A stretch of 64,000 nt of DNA, from assembly GCF_045290345.1 (NCBI RefSeq), contig NZ_CP155447.1, positions 8,432,001 through 8,496,000 of the forward strand, given 5' to 3'. The notes below the pieces were generated by a model. That model worked only from the letters and a program-made list of their open reading frames with translations, was not told where the DNA came from and made no database searches. This DNA is from Singulisphaera sp045290345 (GTDB taxonomy: Bacteria > Planctomycetota > Planctomycetia > Isosphaerales > Isosphaeraceae). A program made the position numbers and the translations under genes. Positions 62,233 to 64,000 of the stretch are shown in pieces (the first letter of the stretch is position 1; every line of letters starts with the position of its first letter).

Positions 62233-63654
62233 TCAGGCGAGAATCTCACGGATCACGTTGCCGTGGACGTTCGTCAAACGCCTTTGAATGCCGTTGTGGT
62301 AATACGTTAATCGCTCGTGGTCGACTCCCAGCAGCTTGAGCACGGTGGCGTGAAAGTCGTGCCAGTGGACCGGGTTTTCGACCGCTTTCCAGCCGATATC
62401 GTCGGTCGATCCGTAGGCGAAACCGTGCTTCAAGCCCGCGCCTGCCATCCAGACGGAAAAACCATTCGGGTTGTGATCCCGGCCTTTGCCGACGATGTCC
62501 GAGGCCGACTGGGCGAACGGGGTGCGGCCAAACTCGGTGGTAAAGAGCACGAGGGTGTCGTCGAGCAAGCCACGACGGCGCAGGTCTTGGATCAGTGCCG
62601 CGACCGGCCGATCAATTCTTAGTGCTTCCTGGCTGTGGTTTTCCCGCATGTCCTCGTGTCCGTCCCAGTTTCTCCGCGGGCTACCGAACGTTCCTCCCGA
62701 GAAGAGTTGAACGAACCGGACCCCACGTTCCAGGAGTCGGCGAGCGATCAGGCACGAGCGGCCGAAGTCGGCGGTCTCGGGCCGGTCCAGGCCGTAGAGG
62801 GTCTTGGTGTTTGCGGGCTCGCCGTGGAGATCGGCCACTTCGGGGACGGCGACCTGCATCCGGGCGGCCAGCTCGTAGCCGCGCACCCGGGCGGTGAGCA
62901 CATCATCGTTGTCGTGATCACGCAGATGTTGATGGTTCATCGCGGCGGCGAGGTTGCGCGCGGCGGCGTCGGCGTCCGCCGCGATCGCGCGAGCGGGGAA
63001 GAGGTCATCGATCGGCGGGCCATTGGAACGGATGACAACGCCTTGGTGGCGTGCGGGCAGGAAGCCGTTGGTCCAGTTGATCGTGCCCCCGGGGGGGCGT
63101 TCCCGGGCGTCCGGGATGACCACGAAGGCGGGCAGGTCATCGGCCTCACTTCCTAGGCCGTAGCTCATCCAGGCCCCCAAGGTGGGAAACCCATTGAGCC
63201 GGAACCCGCTGTTTTGCTGAAACGTGGCCGGCGTATGGTTGGAGGTCTCGGCAAACATGGAATGGATCACGGTGAGCTCGTCGGCCACCGTCGCGAGTTC
63301 CGGGAAGAGGTCCGAGACCCAGAGGCCGCTCTGACCGCGCTGGCGGAATTCCCAGTCGGGCCGACGGAGCCGGCCGACCTGGCCGAAGAAGACGTCGGGT
63401 CGCTCGTTCGACGGCAGGGACTTGCCGTGGGCTCGAATCAGGCCTGGCTTGTAGTCGAACGAATCCACCTGGCTCAGGGCCCCGACGAGGCAAATGTGGA
63501 TTGCCCGAGTTGCTTTGGGGGCGAAGTGGGGACAGTGAGACGCCGACTCACCCGGCACGGCCGCCTGGAGCGTGCCTTCACGGAGCATCAATTCGGCGAG
63601 CGCTGCACCGCCGAGACCGTTTCGGACCCATGAGAAGAACTCGCGACGGTCCAT
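62233..63654 (-). CDS. DUF1501 domain-containing protein
   Basis: The 473-residue product starts MDRREFFSWVRNGLGGAALAELMLREG, the shortened Tat-like leader typical of one DUF1501 branch. It continues with AIHICLVGALSQVDSFDYKPGLI, VGRLRRPDWEFRQRGQSGLWVSDLFPELA, TLGAWMSYGLGSEADDLPAFVVIPD, LIARRLLERGVRFVQLFSGG and DTLVLFTTEFGRTPFAQ. The end is HATVLKLLGVDHERLTYYHNG. It differs in subgroup from the DUF1501 protein at 12837-14261: the conserved VGALSQVDSFD replaces TMAGGPSHLETLD. The ATG at 63654 follows GGAGGGG; the frame extends to 63705 but has no better start. It is paired with the DUF1553 gene whose stop is 28 bases upstream. Confidence 0.9.
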   Translation of the reverse strand: MDRREFFSWVRNGLGGAALAELMLREGTLQAAVPGESASHCPHFAPKATRAIHICLVGALSQVDSFDYKPGLIRAHGKSLPSNERPDVFFGQVGRLRRPDWEFRQRGQSGLWVSDLFPELATVADELTVIHSMFAETSNHTPATFQQNSGFRLNGFPTLGAWMSYGLGSEADDLPAFVVIPDARERPPGGTINWTNGFLPARHQGVVIRSNGPPIDDLFPARAIAADADAAARNLAAAMNHQHLRDHDNDDVLTARVRGYELAARMQVAVPEVADLHGEPANTKTLYGLDRPETADFGRSCLIARRLLERGVRFVQLFSGGTFGSPRRNWDGHEDMRENHSQEALRIDRPVAALIQDLRRRGLLDDTLVLFTTEFGRTPFAQSASDIVGKGRDHNPNGFSVWMAGAGLKHGFAYGSTDDIGWKAVENPVHWHDFHATVLKLLGVDHERLTYYHNGIQRRLTNVHGNVIREILA

Positions 63655-63682
63655 TCGGTCCCCTCCTCCCTCTCTGGTATTA

Positions 63683-64000
63683 TTAATCAATATAGATAAA
63701 TTCATTGCTGTTGAAGATGGCGCGGGCCAGGACGGGTAAGCCGTGGCTCACCACGACCTGACGGGCCCGCTCGCGCTCGACGCCGGTGGGCGCTCGGCCG
63801 AACGCGAGCTGATAGGCCCGCTCGACTTGCCGTTCGACGTTCTCGCCGGCCTCGCTTTGCAGTCGCTCCCCCAGACGATCGGACAGGCGGAGGGTGAGGT
63901 CGTTGTTGAGTAAGGCCAGGGCTTGCAATGGGGTAATGGTGACAGCGCGTCGGGGGGCGGTTGTCGAGGGGTCGGGGCAGTCGAAAGCATCGAGAAAGTG
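63683..64000 (-). CDS. DUF1553 domain-containing protein, partial (N-terminus off the right edge)
   Basis: The last 105 codons of a DUF1553 protein are read from the window edge to a TAA at 63683. The segment contains HFLDAFDCPDPSTTAPRRAV, TITPLQALALLNND, QLAFGRAPTGVERERA and the end AIFNSNEFIYID, all typical of the DUF1553 C-terminus. The N-terminal cytochrome and DUF1549 parts presumably lie beyond 64000. The frame is open to the edge, and the internal Met at 63928 is not the true start. It is the upstream partner of the DUF1501 gene. Confidence 0.9.
   Translation of the reverse strand, partial: HFLDAFDCPDPSTTAPRRAVTITPLQALALLNNDLTLRLSDRLGERLQSEAGENVERQVERAYQLAFGRAPTGVERERARQVVVSHGLPVLARAIFNSNEFIYID

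Noticed and set aside
1..64000. CRISPR arrays, tRNA or rRNA genes, insertion sequences, prophage
   Set aside because: I looked for regularly spaced repeats, cloverleaf-like sequences, transposase or integrase motifs and phage genes and found none that stood up. A dedicated scan could still find a tRNA.

Overview
The window is a GC-rich stretch of a planctomycete chromosome, most likely from the Isosphaeraceae/Isosphaerales group. The lineage is inferred from gene families rather than a marker gene: DUF1549/DUF1553 and DUF1501 pairs, large PVC-type CxxCH haem proteins with ThuA and HEAT modules, ECF sigma factors with long membrane-spanning C-terminal extensions, and a giant surface protein with an N-terminal LExRxLL motif. 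I saw no rRNA, tRNA, CRISPR array, transposase or phage gene. Both edges cut genes: a ThuA protein on the left and a DUF1553 protein on the right.

Layout. 1-854 (-) is a ThuA-domain protein. 1282-6618 (+) is a five-gene sugar-acid operon that reads as an L-galactose route: L-galactose dehydrogenase, L-galactonate 5-dehydrogenase, tagaturonate epimerase UxaE, SDR fructuronate reductase and a TIM-barrel isomerase. 6754-8094 (-) is a D,D-carboxypeptidase. 8351-11412 (+) is a PVC haem protein broken by a -1 frameshift. 11574-25067 (-) is a long co-directional run: sialidase, DUF1501, DUF1549/1553, an intact ThuA-PVC haem protein, a frameshifted Gfo/Idh oxidoreductase and two amidohydrolase-fold proteins. 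25256-30889 (+) holds an ECF sigma factor ending in a cytochrome c'-like haem domain, a Gfo/Idh protein, a GH43 enzyme and a GH5-like enzyme. 31071-39286 (-) holds MgtC, a YncE/phosphoesterase fusion, an SGNH hydrolase, a carboxypeptidase-regulatory-repeat protein and a second ECF sigma factor fused to DUF1559. 39948-44931 (-) is a fermentative module (acetate kinase, phosphoketolase, D-lactate dehydrogenase). 45199-47049 (-) is a lipase-like hydrolase. 47535-52536 (+) is a three-gene MFP/ABC exporter. 52644-64000 (-) carries a periplasmic HAD phosphatase, the giant beta-helix surface protein, a thioredoxin-cytochrome-copper monooxygenase fusion, a rhamnogalacturonan acetylesterase-like SGNH enzyme, DUF1501 and DUF1553.

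How the genes work together. The gene content suits an aerobic or facultative polysaccharide degrader. Exported hydrolases (sialidase, GH43, GH5-like, acetylesterase) and the DUF1501/DUF1553 pairs act outside the cytoplasm. Gfo/Idh proteins, the L-galactose operon and the phosphoketolase/acetate kinase branch would handle the released sugars. The most unusual items are two membrane-tethered ECF sigma factors whose C-terminal domains should lie outside the cytoplasmic membrane, one carrying a CxxCH haem site. A family of REP-like hairpins built on GTAGGGTGGGCACGGCCCACCA recurs in the intergenic DNA.
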